The notes beneath the pieces were generated by a model. It ran no database searches, was not told where the DNA came from, and saw only the letters and a program-made list of their open reading frames with translations. A DNA stretch of 64,000 nt from Parageobacillus sp. KH3-4. GTDB taxonomy: Bacteria; Bacillota; Bacilli; Bacillales; Anoxybacillaceae. This document shows, piece after piece, positions 1 through 7,969 of the stretch. The stretch's first letter is position 1. Each line of letters begins with the position of its first letter. The stretch covers positions 2,142,001 to 2,206,000 of the forward strand of contig NZ_AP025627.1 in assembly GCF_022846435.1 (NCBI RefSeq), given 5' to 3'. A program made the translations under genes and the position numbers.

Positions 1-865
1 ACCAGTAGCCCATATTCCAAGTCCCTTGCGCTAAAGTAGCAGATATAGTTCCTTGTTTCACCATATCTAATGTTCGTTTATCAGTATCGAAGCTAATGAT
101 TTTTACTTTTTTATTTTTTAATGATAATATCGCCTCACCGATACCAACCCCGCCATTCGCTTCTGTTGCAAATATTCCTCCCACATCGGGATACTCATTA
201 AGTATTTCTAATGCTGCCTCCTTGGAAGCGAGAGAATCTCCTTTCCCATCTTTTACTGCCACCACTTCCATTTGCGGATATTCTTGGTGAATAGTCTCTA
301 AAAACCCTTTCGTTCGTTCTTGATGATTGAGCTGATAGGGTAATGTAATCACTGCTACTTTTCCTCTTTTTCCTAATAGTTCAGCCATTTTGTGAGCAGC
401 CGTTACTCCTGCGTTATAATTATTCGTTCCCAAAAAAGAGAACGCCTTACTGCCAGAAGCATTAGAGTCAAACAACACAACGGGGATTCCTTTATCTACC
501 GCCTTGTTAATCGTTTCCGTCAACGCAGTGGGATTGATGGCCGAAATCGCAATGCCCGCCGGTTTTTTTGCAATTACTTGTTCCAGCACGGTCACTTGCT
601 CGTTTACATCGTATTGCGTAGCTCCGCGATATTCTACAGAAACATTTAATGCCTGTGCCGCGTCTTCAAATCCTTTTTGACAACGCTTCCAATAATCCAT
701 CCCTGCTTGGAAAGTCACCATCACATACTTCTCATCTACTTTGCCTTGAAGCGCTTTCTCTTGTTGGTAAAAAGAACGAAAGCGGGAGATTTCCAGATGG
801 TAATGATATACGTAAAGAATAAATGCACTAATTAAAACGGCATAAATAAATACTAATTTTTTCAT
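1..865 (-). CDS. Sugar-binding periplasmic-type protein, partial (AraP-like)
   Basis: The frame is open from an ATG at 865 to the window edge (288 codons seen, 3' end missing). The start follows a GGGGGCG ribosome binding site. The N terminus is a short basic stretch and one hydrophobic segment (residues 4-20) with no lipobox cysteine, so the protein is probably membrane-anchored. The rest reads as a Peripla_BP_4 sugar-binding fold: VMVTFQAGMDYW at the first strand, ISAINPTAL, GIPVVLFDSNASG and IISFDTDKRTLDMVKQG. Anchored binding proteins of this type commonly feed a sensor kinase; in Geobacillus, AraP does this for arabinose together with AraS and AraT. Two AraR-like boxes upstream fit that role. 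What follows it lies outside the window. The fold is firm; the arabinose assignment is inferred from the operators. Confidence 0.8.
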   Translation of the reverse strand, partial: MKKLVFIYAVLISAFILYVYHYHLEISRFRSFYQQEKALQGKVDEKYVMVTFQAGMDYWKRCQKGFEDAAQALNVSVEYRGATQYDVNEQVTVLEQVIAKKPAGIAISAINPTALTETINKAVDKGIPVVLFDSNASGSKAFSFLGTNNYNAGVTAAHKMAELLGKRGKVAVITLPYQLNHQERTKGFLETIHQEYPQMEVVAVKDGKGDSLASKEAALEILNEYPDVGGIFATEANGGVGIGEAILSLKNKKVKIISFDTDKRTLDMVKQGTISATLAQGTWNMGYW

Positions 866-905
866 TTGGATCGCCCCCTTTTTCCACACGCCATAAAGTG
901 ATAGA

Positions 906-986
906 AAACCTGATCCAATGAAACCATCTCTATACTGTTCGGGAATATGGCTAACGTTTATTTGTACGTATAAAAAGATCAGGTTT
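906..986 (-). repeat. Leader inverted repeat enclosing an AraR box
   Basis: AAACCTGATC (906-915) and GATCAGGTTT (977-986) are perfectly complementary 10-nt arms separated by 61 nt. They lie in the untranslated leader, and the intervening loop contains the downstream AraR-like box. The role is unknown; the U-run after the stem is short, so a terminator is unlikely. Confidence 0.35.
960..975. promoter_or_regulatory. AraR-like operator, downstream
   Basis: ATTTGTACGTATAAAA matches the AraR consensus at 14 of 16 positions. Its centre is 76 bp from that of the other box, close to seven helical turns. AraR is known to bind paired sites cooperatively in B. subtilis arabinose promoters. Confidence 0.6.
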
Positions 987-1035
987 CTAATGCCAGTCTA
1001 TTATTATTTGTATTTATACTCTTTCTGACCTTTTT

Positions 1036-1051
1036 ATTTGTTCGTATGAAT
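1036..1051. promoter_or_regulatory. AraR-like operator, promoter-proximal
   Basis: ATTTGTTCGTATGAAT matches the Bacillus AraR operator ATTTGTACGTACAAAT at 13 of 16 positions. It overlaps the predicted transcription start, so binding would block the promoter. Confidence 0.5.
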
Positions 1052-1053
1052 TT

Positions 1054-1081
1054 ATTATATTATCAATGTATCATGTTTGAA
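1054..1081 (-). promoter_or_regulatory. Candidate sigma-A promoter of the sugar-binding protein gene
   Basis: On the minus strand a TATAAT (1054-1059) lies 16 bp downstream of TTCAAA (1076-1081). The expected start point falls near 1047, inside the upstream AraR-like box, which is the layout of a repressed promoter. The implied leader is about 180 nt. Confidence 0.45.
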
Positions 1082-1165
1082 GAGAGGGTTCAAACGTCGA
1101 AATAAGGATATATAACCTTTCTCAAGAAAATTTCTTTTATCACTCTTGTTAAGTACAAAAAAATC

Positions 1166-1189
1166 AGCCGTAAACGTTTGTCTACGGCT
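1166..1189 (-). terminator. Rho-independent terminator of the GH127/ABC operon
   Basis: AGCCGTA and TACGGCT form a 7-bp stem with a 10-nt loop. Read on the minus strand it is followed by GATTTTTTT. It lies 33 bp after the stop of the glycosidase gene. Confidence 0.75.
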
Positions 1190-1221
1190 AACCTTCACCA
1201 ACACATATCATTTTTCAACTT

Positions 1222-3126
1222 TTATATTTCGGGAATCCAAACAAGCATTTGACCAGGTTTTCGATTATCCCAAGCATAATAAGGGATAGCGGTAAATTCG
1301 AATTGCCGGGGTGCCGGTAAACTCGTTCGATAAAGTTCTCCATCCCACTCGAAATCATTGTAGAAAACTGCTTTCCCTGTTATTTTCACAACCCCACCAA
1401 GTAATTGTTCATCAAAATGTGAATGCAATACTTCATTTTTAGGGAGGGAGATCCGATATAGTGGTTCCGGATTGTCTGCTCCTTCCAGACAATAGACTAA
1501 TGGCCCTCTCTGAATAGCAACGCAATTTCTGTTATATCTTACATTAGGATTTGTGTAAACTCTTTCAATTGGCATTGGAAAAACGAGTTCAACCTGGTCA
1601 TGATTATTCCATTTCCGTTCAATTCTCACGTAATTTTTTTCTAAATGTTGCTTAATGTCAAATACTTCACCGTTTATTTTTACTGTCGCTTGGCGCGCCC
1701 ACCCTGGAATTCTCAGTTTTAAAGCAAATGTAGATGGCTGCTCCATTTCTAGATCGATCAAAATATTTCCATCCCATGGATAATTTGTTTTCTGTTTTAA
1801 TAAAATACTTTTTCCTTGTACATCTAAATTAACACTTCCTTGAATATATAAGTGGACAGCGACTTCCTTCTCATTTTGTGAATACATATACTGCCCAAGA
1901 GAGGCTAATAAACGTGCAAGGTTAGGAGGACAACAAGATACATCAAACCACTCTTTTCGGTGTACATTTCCTAAACTCGCCAACGGGTTCTCATAAAAGA
2001 ATTTTGTACCATCCAAGGAAATTCCGCTGATAACACCATTATATAATGCACGTTCTAACGCATCAGCATATTTTCCGCTACAATCCAATTGTAACATGCG
2101 GTGATTCCAGAATACTAATCCAATCGCCGCACACGTTTCGGCATAAGCTGTCTCATTTGGCAAATCATAATCGAATGTAAACCCTTCGTGCTTTGCCGTT
2201 GAACCGATTCCTCCAGTAATATACATATTTTTTTTGTGTACATTCTCCCACAAACGTTCACAAGCTATTTTTAGGCTTTCATCTCCTGTTTCTTTCGCTA
2301 AATCTGCCATAGCACAATAAAGATACATTGCCCTTACAGCATGACCCACTGCTTTGTCTTGCTCTCGCACAGGTTTATGTGATTGATTATATTCTTTTAA
2401 GTTGTCAAAGGTTTTGAATAACTCTTCAAAGTATCCAGGACCATACTTTTTCTTCTCTTCTTCAAAATAGTTCGGTTCCTTTCCACGTTCATCTACAAAA
2501 AACTTGCTAAGTTTTAAATACCGCTCTTCCCCAGTCACTCGATATAATTTCACAAGCGCTAGTTCAATCTCTGGATGTCCGCAATACCCTTTTTTCTTAT
2601 TCTCCTCTGGTCCAAACACGGTATCGATGTAATCCGCATAACGACAAACAACATCCAACAGTTTTCGCTTTCCCGTCGCTTCATAATGAGCTACACCGGC
2701 TTCTATTAAGTGCCCTGCACAATACAATTCATGGGCATCCCGAAGATCCGTCCATCTTTTTTCCGGTTCAACAACTGTAAAATAGATATTTAAATAGCCG
2801 TCCGGCTGTTGTGCAGATGCAACTAAATCAATTACCTCATCCACTAAACGTTCTAGACCAGGATCAGGATGCGTTGCTAAACTATAGCTAGCCGCTTCAA
2901 TCCATTTGGCAACATCCGAATCCCAAAAAATATGGGGAACCGGTTCCATTCCCGGCTTCCAATCCAATTTAAATGCATCAATGCGCCCAGTCTCTTTACA
3001 TTTTTGATATTGAAAGGGAATTGTATGCTCTCTATTTATGCGTATTCGAGGAGCCCAAAAGTGGTCCTCAATAGTTACCTTCGTAAATGGAACAGGTTCC
3101 AGGCCGTTTCGCACTAACTTATGCAT
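1222..3126 (-). CDS. GH127 beta-L-arabinofuranosidase
   Basis: A 634-residue protein of the DUF1680/GH127 family, which removes beta-linked L-arabinofuranose from oligosaccharides and glycoconjugates. The ATG at 3126 is chosen because AAGGGGATGG precedes it; 27 further in-frame codons upstream lack such a site and would add a spurious hydrophobic tail. Family hallmarks are present: the Glu-x-Cys pair (E330, C332, in YAETCAAIG) and the adjacent cysteines C398-C399 (VSCCPPN), which bind zinc and provide the nucleophile in the characterised enzyme HypBA1. There is no signal peptide, so it acts in the cytoplasm on imported sugars. It is the last gene of an operon with an oligosaccharide ABC importer, which fits intake of arabino-oligosaccharides followed by intracellular hydrolysis. 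Confidence 0.88.
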   Translation of the reverse strand: MHKLVRNGLEPVPFTKVTIEDHFWAPRIRINREHTIPFQYQKCKETGRIDAFKLDWKPGMEPVPHIFWDSDVAKWIEAASYSLATHPDPGLERLVDEVIDLVASAQQPDGYLNIYFTVVEPEKRWTDLRDAHELYCAGHLIEAGVAHYEATGKRKLLDVVCRYADYIDTVFGPEENKKKGYCGHPEIELALVKLYRVTGEERYLKLSKFFVDERGKEPNYFEEEKKKYGPGYFEELFKTFDNLKEYNQSHKPVREQDKAVGHAVRAMYLYCAMADLAKETGDESLKIACERLWENVHKKNMYITGGIGSTAKHEGFTFDYDLPNETAYAETCAAIGLVFWNHRMLQLDCSGKYADALERALYNGVISGISLDGTKFFYENPLASLGNVHRKEWFDVSCCPPNLARLLASLGQYMYSQNEKEVAVHLYIQGSVNLDVQGKSILLKQKTNYPWDGNILIDLEMEQPSTFALKLRIPGWARQATVKINGEVFDIKQHLEKNYVRIERKWNNHDQVELVFPMPIERVYTNPNVRYNRNCVAIQRGPLVYCLEGADNPEPLYRISLPKNEVLHSHFDEQLLGGVVKITGKAVFYNDFEWDGELYRTSLPAPRQFEFTAIPYYAWDNRKPGQMLVWIPEI

Positions 3127-3217
3127 TTTTCCATCCCCTTTTTCCTTTTGTATCATAAATTCTAGTAAAAATAATAAATAAACTAATATTGAACATATTT
3201 TGCTCATTTACGGCTAT

Positions 3218-4132
3218 TCAGTCTTTAAGCCCCGATGTTTTAATCCCGGCAATTAAAAACTTAGACGCAAACAAGTATAGCAACATTGGCGGAATAGCCA
3301 TAATCATCGCCATCGCCATTTGCAAATTCCACGCGTTTAAGTTGGTTGCTCCGTGAACTTTAAAAGAGGTTAATGCCCCAATCGTTAATGGTTTTAAGTC
3401 TTCGGAATCGATAAAGATCAACGGTGTAAACAATTCATTCCACCAATAAATAGCCGACAAAACCCCCACGGTAATGAAAACAGGTTTTGCTATTGGTACA
3501 AGCACTTTAGTGAATATTTGCCATCTAGAACATCCATCTATCATTGCCGCTTCATCAAGTGTTTTTGGTATTGTCTTAAAAAACTGCCGGAATAAAAATA
3601 CATTGTATGGATATGCAAAAAAACTTGGTACAATCATAGGAAGAAAGCTGTCTAGCCAGCCTAAATGGCGGAATAAAATGAACTGCGGGATAATCGTTGT
3701 AACTGTTGGTACCATCATTGTTGCTAAAATAATGGAAAATATAAGATTTACACCTTTAAAATTCATTCTTGCTAACGGATATGCAACAATGGAACTAGAT
3801 ATTAATGTCCCTACTGTATTACCAACGATTAAAATCAATGTATTTCGTAAATAAATAAGCGTATTGCTATTCTTTAATATTTCAATATAGTTCCCGAACT
3901 GAGGGTCACTTGGTATTAGTTGAGGAGGGTATTGACTAATACCATTTAACGTTTTCAACGAATTAGATAAAATCCAAATAATTGGAAAAGACATAAAAAT
4001 TGCGACAATAACCAAAATAGCATATTGAATAAATGTTTTTCCATTCTTTTTGATCATCCCAGAAAAACGAACGTTTCCTCTTATTGTCTTATACTCAACC
4101 TCTTCTTTACTCTTGCTTTGAAGCTGTGCCAT
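3218..4132 (-). CDS. Carbohydrate ABC transporter permease, MalG type
   Basis: A 304-residue inner-membrane permease with about six hydrophobic segments after a polar N-terminal 35 residues. The cytoplasmic EAA loop that docks the ATPase is seen as EAAMIDGCSRWQIF. An ATG preceded by GAGGGGAT gives a clear start. It pairs with the MalF-type permease 17 bp upstream and the binding protein beyond it. No ATPase gene lies in the operon, as is usual for CUT1 importers that share a common MsmX-like ATPase encoded elsewhere. The substrate is inferred from the adjacent GH127 enzyme to be an arabinose-containing oligosaccharide. Confidence 0.88.
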   Translation of the reverse strand: MAQLQSKSKEEVEYKTIRGNVRFSGMIKKNGKTFIQYAILVIVAIFMSFPIIWILSNSLKTLNGISQYPPQLIPSDPQFGNYIEILKNSNTLIYLRNTLILIVGNTVGTLISSSIVAYPLARMNFKGVNLIFSIILATMMVPTVTTIIPQFILFRHLGWLDSFLPMIVPSFFAYPYNVFLFRQFFKTIPKTLDEAAMIDGCSRWQIFTKVLVPIAKPVFITVGVLSAIYWWNELFTPLIFIDSEDLKPLTIGALTSFKVHGATNLNAWNLQMAMAMIMAIPPMLLYLFASKFLIAGIKTSGLKD

Positions 4133-4149
4133 AGTAATATCCCCTCTTT

Positions 4150-5040
4150 TTAATCATAGTGCACCCAGTTTCTAGATAATCGGAATTGAAGCGCAGATAC
4201 TAGTGCAACAATGATAAATAATACCACTGCTAAAGCAGAAGCATAGCCCATATCAAACAATTTAAATGCATTTTTATAGATGCTTAAACTTAACACTTCT
4301 GTTGCATTATCCGGCCCTCCATTTGTAAGAGGATAAATGAGTGTAAAGGAGCTATTAAACGAATTAATAGTCGCAACTACCGTATTAAATAAAATGATTG
4401 GTGAGATCGATGGTAAAGTGACATAGAAAAACCTTTGCATAAAATTGGCTCCATCTAAATCACAAGCTTCATATAGCTCTTTTGGCACTTCCTTAAGGCT
4501 TGAATGAAAAATCAACATCATTTGCCCAGTGGCATAAGTAAATATGCTTGCTATCGCTAAAGTAGGCCATACCCAAAAACTATCGCTTAGCCAGTTCGGC
4601 GGATGATCTACCCCTATTAGAGATAATAAGTAGTTTACGACACCTAACTCTTTGTTAAACATTAATTTGAATACACATGCCATCACTACACTAGGCATTA
4701 CTGCAGGCACAAAATAGAAAAATTGAAAAATACTTATATATTTAACTTTAAAGTTTAACAGAACAGCTAAAAACAAAGAAGCTATAACACTGACCGATAC
4801 ATTGATGACAGTGAACAATATGGTTACTTTTAGTGAATTTAAAAAGTCTGACTCTCCTGAAAACATATATTTATAATTTTCCCATCCAATAAACCGCGGG
4901 CTTCCTAATAAATTCCATTTTGTGAAGCTTAAAAGAAACGAAACGATAATAGGCCCACCTGTGAACAAAAGAAACCCTATGATCCAAGGGGAAAGAAAAG
5001 CATATGCTGAGAGATTTTCCTTCCAAGCGTTCTTCCTCAT
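4150..5040 (-). CDS. Carbohydrate ABC transporter permease, MalF type
   Basis: A 296-residue permease of the CUT1 sugar importers. The reading frame opens earlier, at 5139, but the ATG at 5040 is the likely start because GGGAGGAGGAGAGG lies just before it and the hydrophobic core (SAYAFLSPWIIGFLLF) follows directly. About six membrane spans are visible, and the EAA loop reads EACDLDGANFMQRFF. The gene lies between the solute-binding protein gene and the second permease. A stem-loop in the gap before it may lower its expression relative to the binding protein. Confidence 0.87.
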   Translation of the reverse strand: MRKNAWKENLSAYAFLSPWIIGFLLFTGGPIIVSFLLSFTKWNLLGSPRFIGWENYKYMFSGESDFLNSLKVTILFTVINVSVSVIASLFLAVLLNFKVKYISIFQFFYFVPAVMPSVVMACVFKLMFNKELGVVNYLLSLIGVDHPPNWLSDSFWVWPTLAIASIFTYATGQMMLIFHSSLKEVPKELYEACDLDGANFMQRFFYVTLPSISPIILFNTVVATINSFNSSFTLIYPLTNGGPDNATEVLSLSIYKNAFKLFDMGYASALAVVLFIIVALVSALQFRLSRNWVHYD

Positions 5041-5089
5041 CTTTTTCCTCTCCTCCTCCCTTTTCATGTTCCATGTTATATGGCTAAGA

Positions 5090-5130
5090 AGGTGCCTTTT
5101 CTTATTTTTCAAAAAGATAAAAAGGCACCT
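5090..5130 (-). repeat. Intra-operon stem-loop between binding protein and permeases
   Basis: AGGTGCCTTTT (5090-5100) and AAAAGGCACCT (5120-5130) form a perfect 11-bp stem with a 19-nt A/T-rich loop. It begins 11 nt after the binding-protein stop codon. No long U-run follows on the minus strand, so partial termination or 3'-end protection of the upstream message is more likely than full termination. Confidence 0.6.
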
Positions 5131-5140
5131 AATTCTCATC

Positions 5141-6406
5141 TTACTTGTCTTTTTCTATTTGCTTTTGAGCTTTTGGAACATCTGTTTTAATAACTTCTTC
5201 AATATCTTTTTTTCCTAACAATACAGCATTGAAATCGCTTACCAAATCGTTTGTAATAGAAGGATTGACTAGCACATAGCCAAAATCAGCAAACTGTGCC
5301 GTTTTATCAAAGACATCCCAATTTGTCGGCCCATTTTCTCCCGCAACTTTATAATCGCCTTTCGCCGCAACACTCTCACGCGCTGATGGATTATTATACA
5401 TCTTACTAATCATTGATTGTCCTTCATCGCTCATCATAAACTCGATAAACTTCCAAGCTTCCTCTTTATGTTTACTGTTACTATTAATGGTGAAGAACCC
5501 TGTATGAAGCGAAGCATAGGATCGTTCTTCCTTTGGAAGTGGTGCAATATCCCAACGAAATTTGTTATTGCGATAGCTGGAAATGTACCAACTACCATTG
5601 CGTGTCATTGCCGCCTTTCCTGCTGCAAATAAATCTACAACCTCTCCACCGACAGACGGTTGCGGAGAAACTTTGTCTACATTCGTAAGTTTATTTTGAA
5701 ATTCAAGCGCCTTTCTTAATCCTTTTGATAAATCAAGGTTTCCGTTTTTATCAACGATGTCATCGCCCGCTGCACCAATCATTGAATACCAAATTCCAGG
5801 AAAGGAAATCGCATCAGCACCCCATTGAACAGTTTTGTCTCCTTGCCGAATGGTTAGTTTTTTTGCAGCTTCTTCAAAATCCTTCCATGTCCAACTTTCA
5901 TTTGGATACTCAACACCTGCTGCATCAAACATATCTTTGTTGTAATATAAAAACTCCGTTGCATAGCACCAAGGCAATCCATAAATCTTACCATTTTCTT
6001 TGTTCAAGCGGCTAACTGCCGGGATAAAGTCATCCATTTTAAACGCCTTTGTCTTTTTAATATATTTATCGAGCGGATCGATAGCGCCACTTTTGGCAAA
6101 ACGCTGAATATCTGCTTCCCATGCTAGTATGACATCAGGAGCCGTACCACCAATGATCATAGAGTTAATTTTCTGAGAGTAATCTTCAGGAATATTCACT
6201 AATTTCACCTTAATATTAGGATACTTCTTTTCAAACGCAGTGATAAAGTTAGCTTTGCTTTCATCTAACGTATCCCACATACTAAAGCTAATCGTTACTT
6301 TTCCATCCTCTTTTTTAGCAGTCGTGCCGCTTCCACTACACCCCCCTAAAACGATAGATACAATAAGAATAAAAACGGACATGAGAGTAATATAAGGTTT
6401 TTTCAT
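5141..6406 (-). CDS. Sugar ABC transporter solute-binding lipoprotein
   Basis: A 421-residue family 1 extracellular solute-binding protein. The signal peptide ends in a lipobox, VLGGC, with the lipidated cysteine at C23. The mature part starts Ser/Gly-rich and contains the WDTLDESKANFITAFEKKYP and GTAPDVILAWEADIQRF segments typical of the family. It delivers substrate to the two permeases downstream. The start ATG follows GGGGGGAGAAG. Upstream are two palindromic operators shared with the promoter of the LacI-type regulator gene, so the operon is probably induced by its substrate. Confidence 0.9.
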   Translation of the reverse strand: MKKPYITLMSVFILIVSIVLGGCSGSGTTAKKEDGKVTISFSMWDTLDESKANFITAFEKKYPNIKVKLVNIPEDYSQKINSMIIGGTAPDVILAWEADIQRFAKSGAIDPLDKYIKKTKAFKMDDFIPAVSRLNKENGKIYGLPWCYATEFLYYNKDMFDAAGVEYPNESWTWKDFEEAAKKLTIRQGDKTVQWGADAISFPGIWYSMIGAAGDDIVDKNGNLDLSKGLRKALEFQNKLTNVDKVSPQPSVGGEVVDLFAAGKAAMTRNGSWYISSYRNNKFRWDIAPLPKEERSYASLHTGFFTINSNSKHKEEAWKFIEFMMSDEGQSMISKMYNNPSARESVAAKGDYKVAGENGPTNWDVFDKTAQFADFGYVLVNPSITNDLVSDFNAVLLGKKDIEEVIKTDVPKAQKQIEKDK

Positions 6407-6446
6407 AAAAATCTTCTCCCCCCCGAAAAAAATTATTATTTGCTTT

Positions 6447-6460
6447 GGAAAACGCTTAAA
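6447..6460 (-). promoter_or_regulatory. Weak cre-like site upstream of the oligosaccharide operon
   Basis: On the minus strand TTTAAGCGTTTTCC matches the CcpA site TGTAAGCGTTWWCA at 12 of 14 positions. It lies about 40 bp before the binding-protein start, a sensible place for catabolite repression. Confidence 0.35.
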
Positions 6461-6533
6461 ATAAAACCGAAACTCTCGGTATCACCCCCTTAATCAAGAG
6501 AATATCCTCATGGATGAAATAAATTTACAGTAT

Positions 6534-6547
6534 TTTAATCGATTAAA
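6534..6547. promoter_or_regulatory. LacI-family operator (perfect palindrome)
   Basis: TTTAATCGATTAAA is a perfect 14-bp palindrome with the central CG typical of LacI-family sites. It lies between the regulator gene and the operon it precedes. It shares the TTAAtCGaTTAA core with two further sites at 6612 and 7710. Confidence 0.6.
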
Positions 6548-6611
6548 TTAAAATATAGAAAAAATTTAGTATCTTACCAGAAAATTGTTGATAAAAAATA
6601 CAATTAATTCC

Positions 6612-6623
6612 TTAAACGATTAA
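6612..6623. promoter_or_regulatory. LacI-family operator, second copy
   Basis: TTAAACGATTAA lies between the regulator's stop codon and the oligosaccharide operon. It is the exact reverse complement of the site in front of the regulator gene (7710-7721). Confidence 0.6.
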
Positions 6624-6655
6624 CTGAACAGCAAGCGAACACCTCCTTTTTAATT

Positions 6656-7690
6656 TTAGCGTGGGGAAGATACAGATTCCCGCACAATTAATTGGCATCG
6701 AAGTTTTGTATTCATTTCTATCGTTTCCAATTCTCCACTCAGCAGTCTCAATATTTTTTCCATAGATTTGGCACCCATTTTTCTTAAAGGAAGATCCATT
6801 GTTGTTAACTTTGGCGTATAATATAGGCTACACTCTCTATTGTCAAAGCCAATCACCGATAAATCTTGAGGCACTTGGATACCAAGCTCTCTGCAAGCCT
6901 CAAGAACTCCGCCTGCCATCAGATCATTCATCGCTAAAATCGCCGTCGGAGGCTCCTTTTGTAGTAATAAATCTTTTGCCATCTTATAACCGCTTTCGTA
7001 ACTCCAATCCCCTGTTTTCACATACGACGGATTAAGGATAAGTTGGTGTTTCATAAGCGCTTTATGGTACCCATTAAATCTTTCATGAGCCGGAATCGAA
7101 TCAATTAATCCGCTGATGAGAGCGATTTTCCGATGCCCCTTCTCAATAAGGTAATTTGTCGCTTCAAAAGAAGCAAATTCATCATCATAGTTTACAGAAT
7201 ATCCCGAATCAGCGAAGCAATATGTATATACTAATGGTTTGTCTATTTCCGATATTAATCCCGTAACATCCCTCGTATGAACTCCTATATAAATAATTCC
7301 GTCCACTTGTTTACTTAATAAACTATCTACAGCATTGGTAATCAAATGCTTACACTTGTCTACATTAGAAAAATTATTTCCTATTCTTTTATACAATCTT
7401 AAATTCGTCAAAAGTATCGAAAAACCATGTGCTTCGGCACACTCGTTAATTCCATCAATAATTTCAGGGGCATTAAAAACAGTAATATCCTCCACAATAA
7501 CCCCGACCGTGCTCGTTTTCCGGGTTTTTAAACTCTTCGCTATTTGGTTAGGTTTATACTCTAATTCATCTAAAATCTTCAAAATCTTTTTTCTTGTTTC
7601 TTCGCTAACATTACCTTTATTGTTTAAAACATACGATACGGTTGCTGTAGACACTCCTGCTCTTTCTGCAATATCTTTAAGTCTAACCAT
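6656..7690 (-). CDS. LacI-family transcriptional regulator
   Basis: A 344-residue repressor. The N-terminal helix-turn-helix reads LKDIAERAGVSTATVSYVLN, followed by the hinge region YKPNQIAKSLKTRKT and a periplasmic-binding-like effector domain ending in DLSVIGFDNRECSLYYTPKLTT. The ATG at 7690 is preferred to one five codons upstream because GAGGAG is correctly spaced from it. The gene lies directly upstream of the GH127/ABC operon on the same strand. Operators of the same sequence occur before both, which points to local control plus autoregulation. The effector is probably an arabinose-type sugar, by context only. Confidence 0.88.
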   Translation of the reverse strand: MVRLKDIAERAGVSTATVSYVLNNKGNVSEETRKKILKILDELEYKPNQIAKSLKTRKTSTVGVIVEDITVFNAPEIIDGINECAEAHGFSILLTNLRLYKRIGNNFSNVDKCKHLITNAVDSLLSKQVDGIIYIGVHTRDVTGLISEIDKPLVYTYCFADSGYSVNYDDEFASFEATNYLIEKGHRKIALISGLIDSIPAHERFNGYHKALMKHQLILNPSYVKTGDWSYESGYKMAKDLLLQKEPPTAILAMNDLMAGGVLEACRELGIQVPQDLSVIGFDNRECSLYYTPKLTTMDLPLRKMGAKSMEKILRLLSGELETIEMNTKLRCQLIVRESVSSPR

Positions 7691-7709
7691 TGAGAATCTC
7701 CTCATGCTA

Positions 7710-7721
7710 TTAATCGTTTAA
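7710..7721. promoter_or_regulatory. LacI-family operator upstream of the regulator
   Basis: TTAATCGTTTAA lies seven bases before the regulator's ribosome binding site. It is identical, inverted, to the site at 6612-6623, which supports autoregulation. Confidence 0.6.
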
Positions 7722-7852
7722 CTAAATTCTTTTTCTTAATTATAAAAAATATTCATAAAAATATCAACTATTATAAAAATAAAAATACATTTCTGCATAA
7801 AATCCATCCCTCTTTTACTATGATTGCACATTAAACATTAATGGAGGTGACT

Positions 7853-7903
7853 ATGTGTCACCCCCTCTTTTCTCAACTAAGACAAGTTTTAAAACATATT
7901 TAG
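7853..7903 (+). CDS. Possible 16-codon peptide with strong ribosome binding site
   Basis: ATG at 7853 follows TGGAGGTGACT and opens a 16-codon frame (MCHPLFSQLRQVLKHI) ending at TAG 7901. It lies in the 279-bp gap between the LacI regulator and the nitronate monooxygenase, antisense to both, with no gene downstream on its strand for 1.5 kb. GGTGAC and GTCACC (7846-7862) around the start could form a small hairpin over the ribosome binding site. It may be a relic of a leader peptide or chance. Confidence 0.2.
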   Translation: MCHPLFSQLRQVLKHI

Positions 7904-7969
7904 ACATACGAATTATGAATGCTAGAACGATAAATAAAAGATCTGTTACTCCATAATTCAATCATTTCC

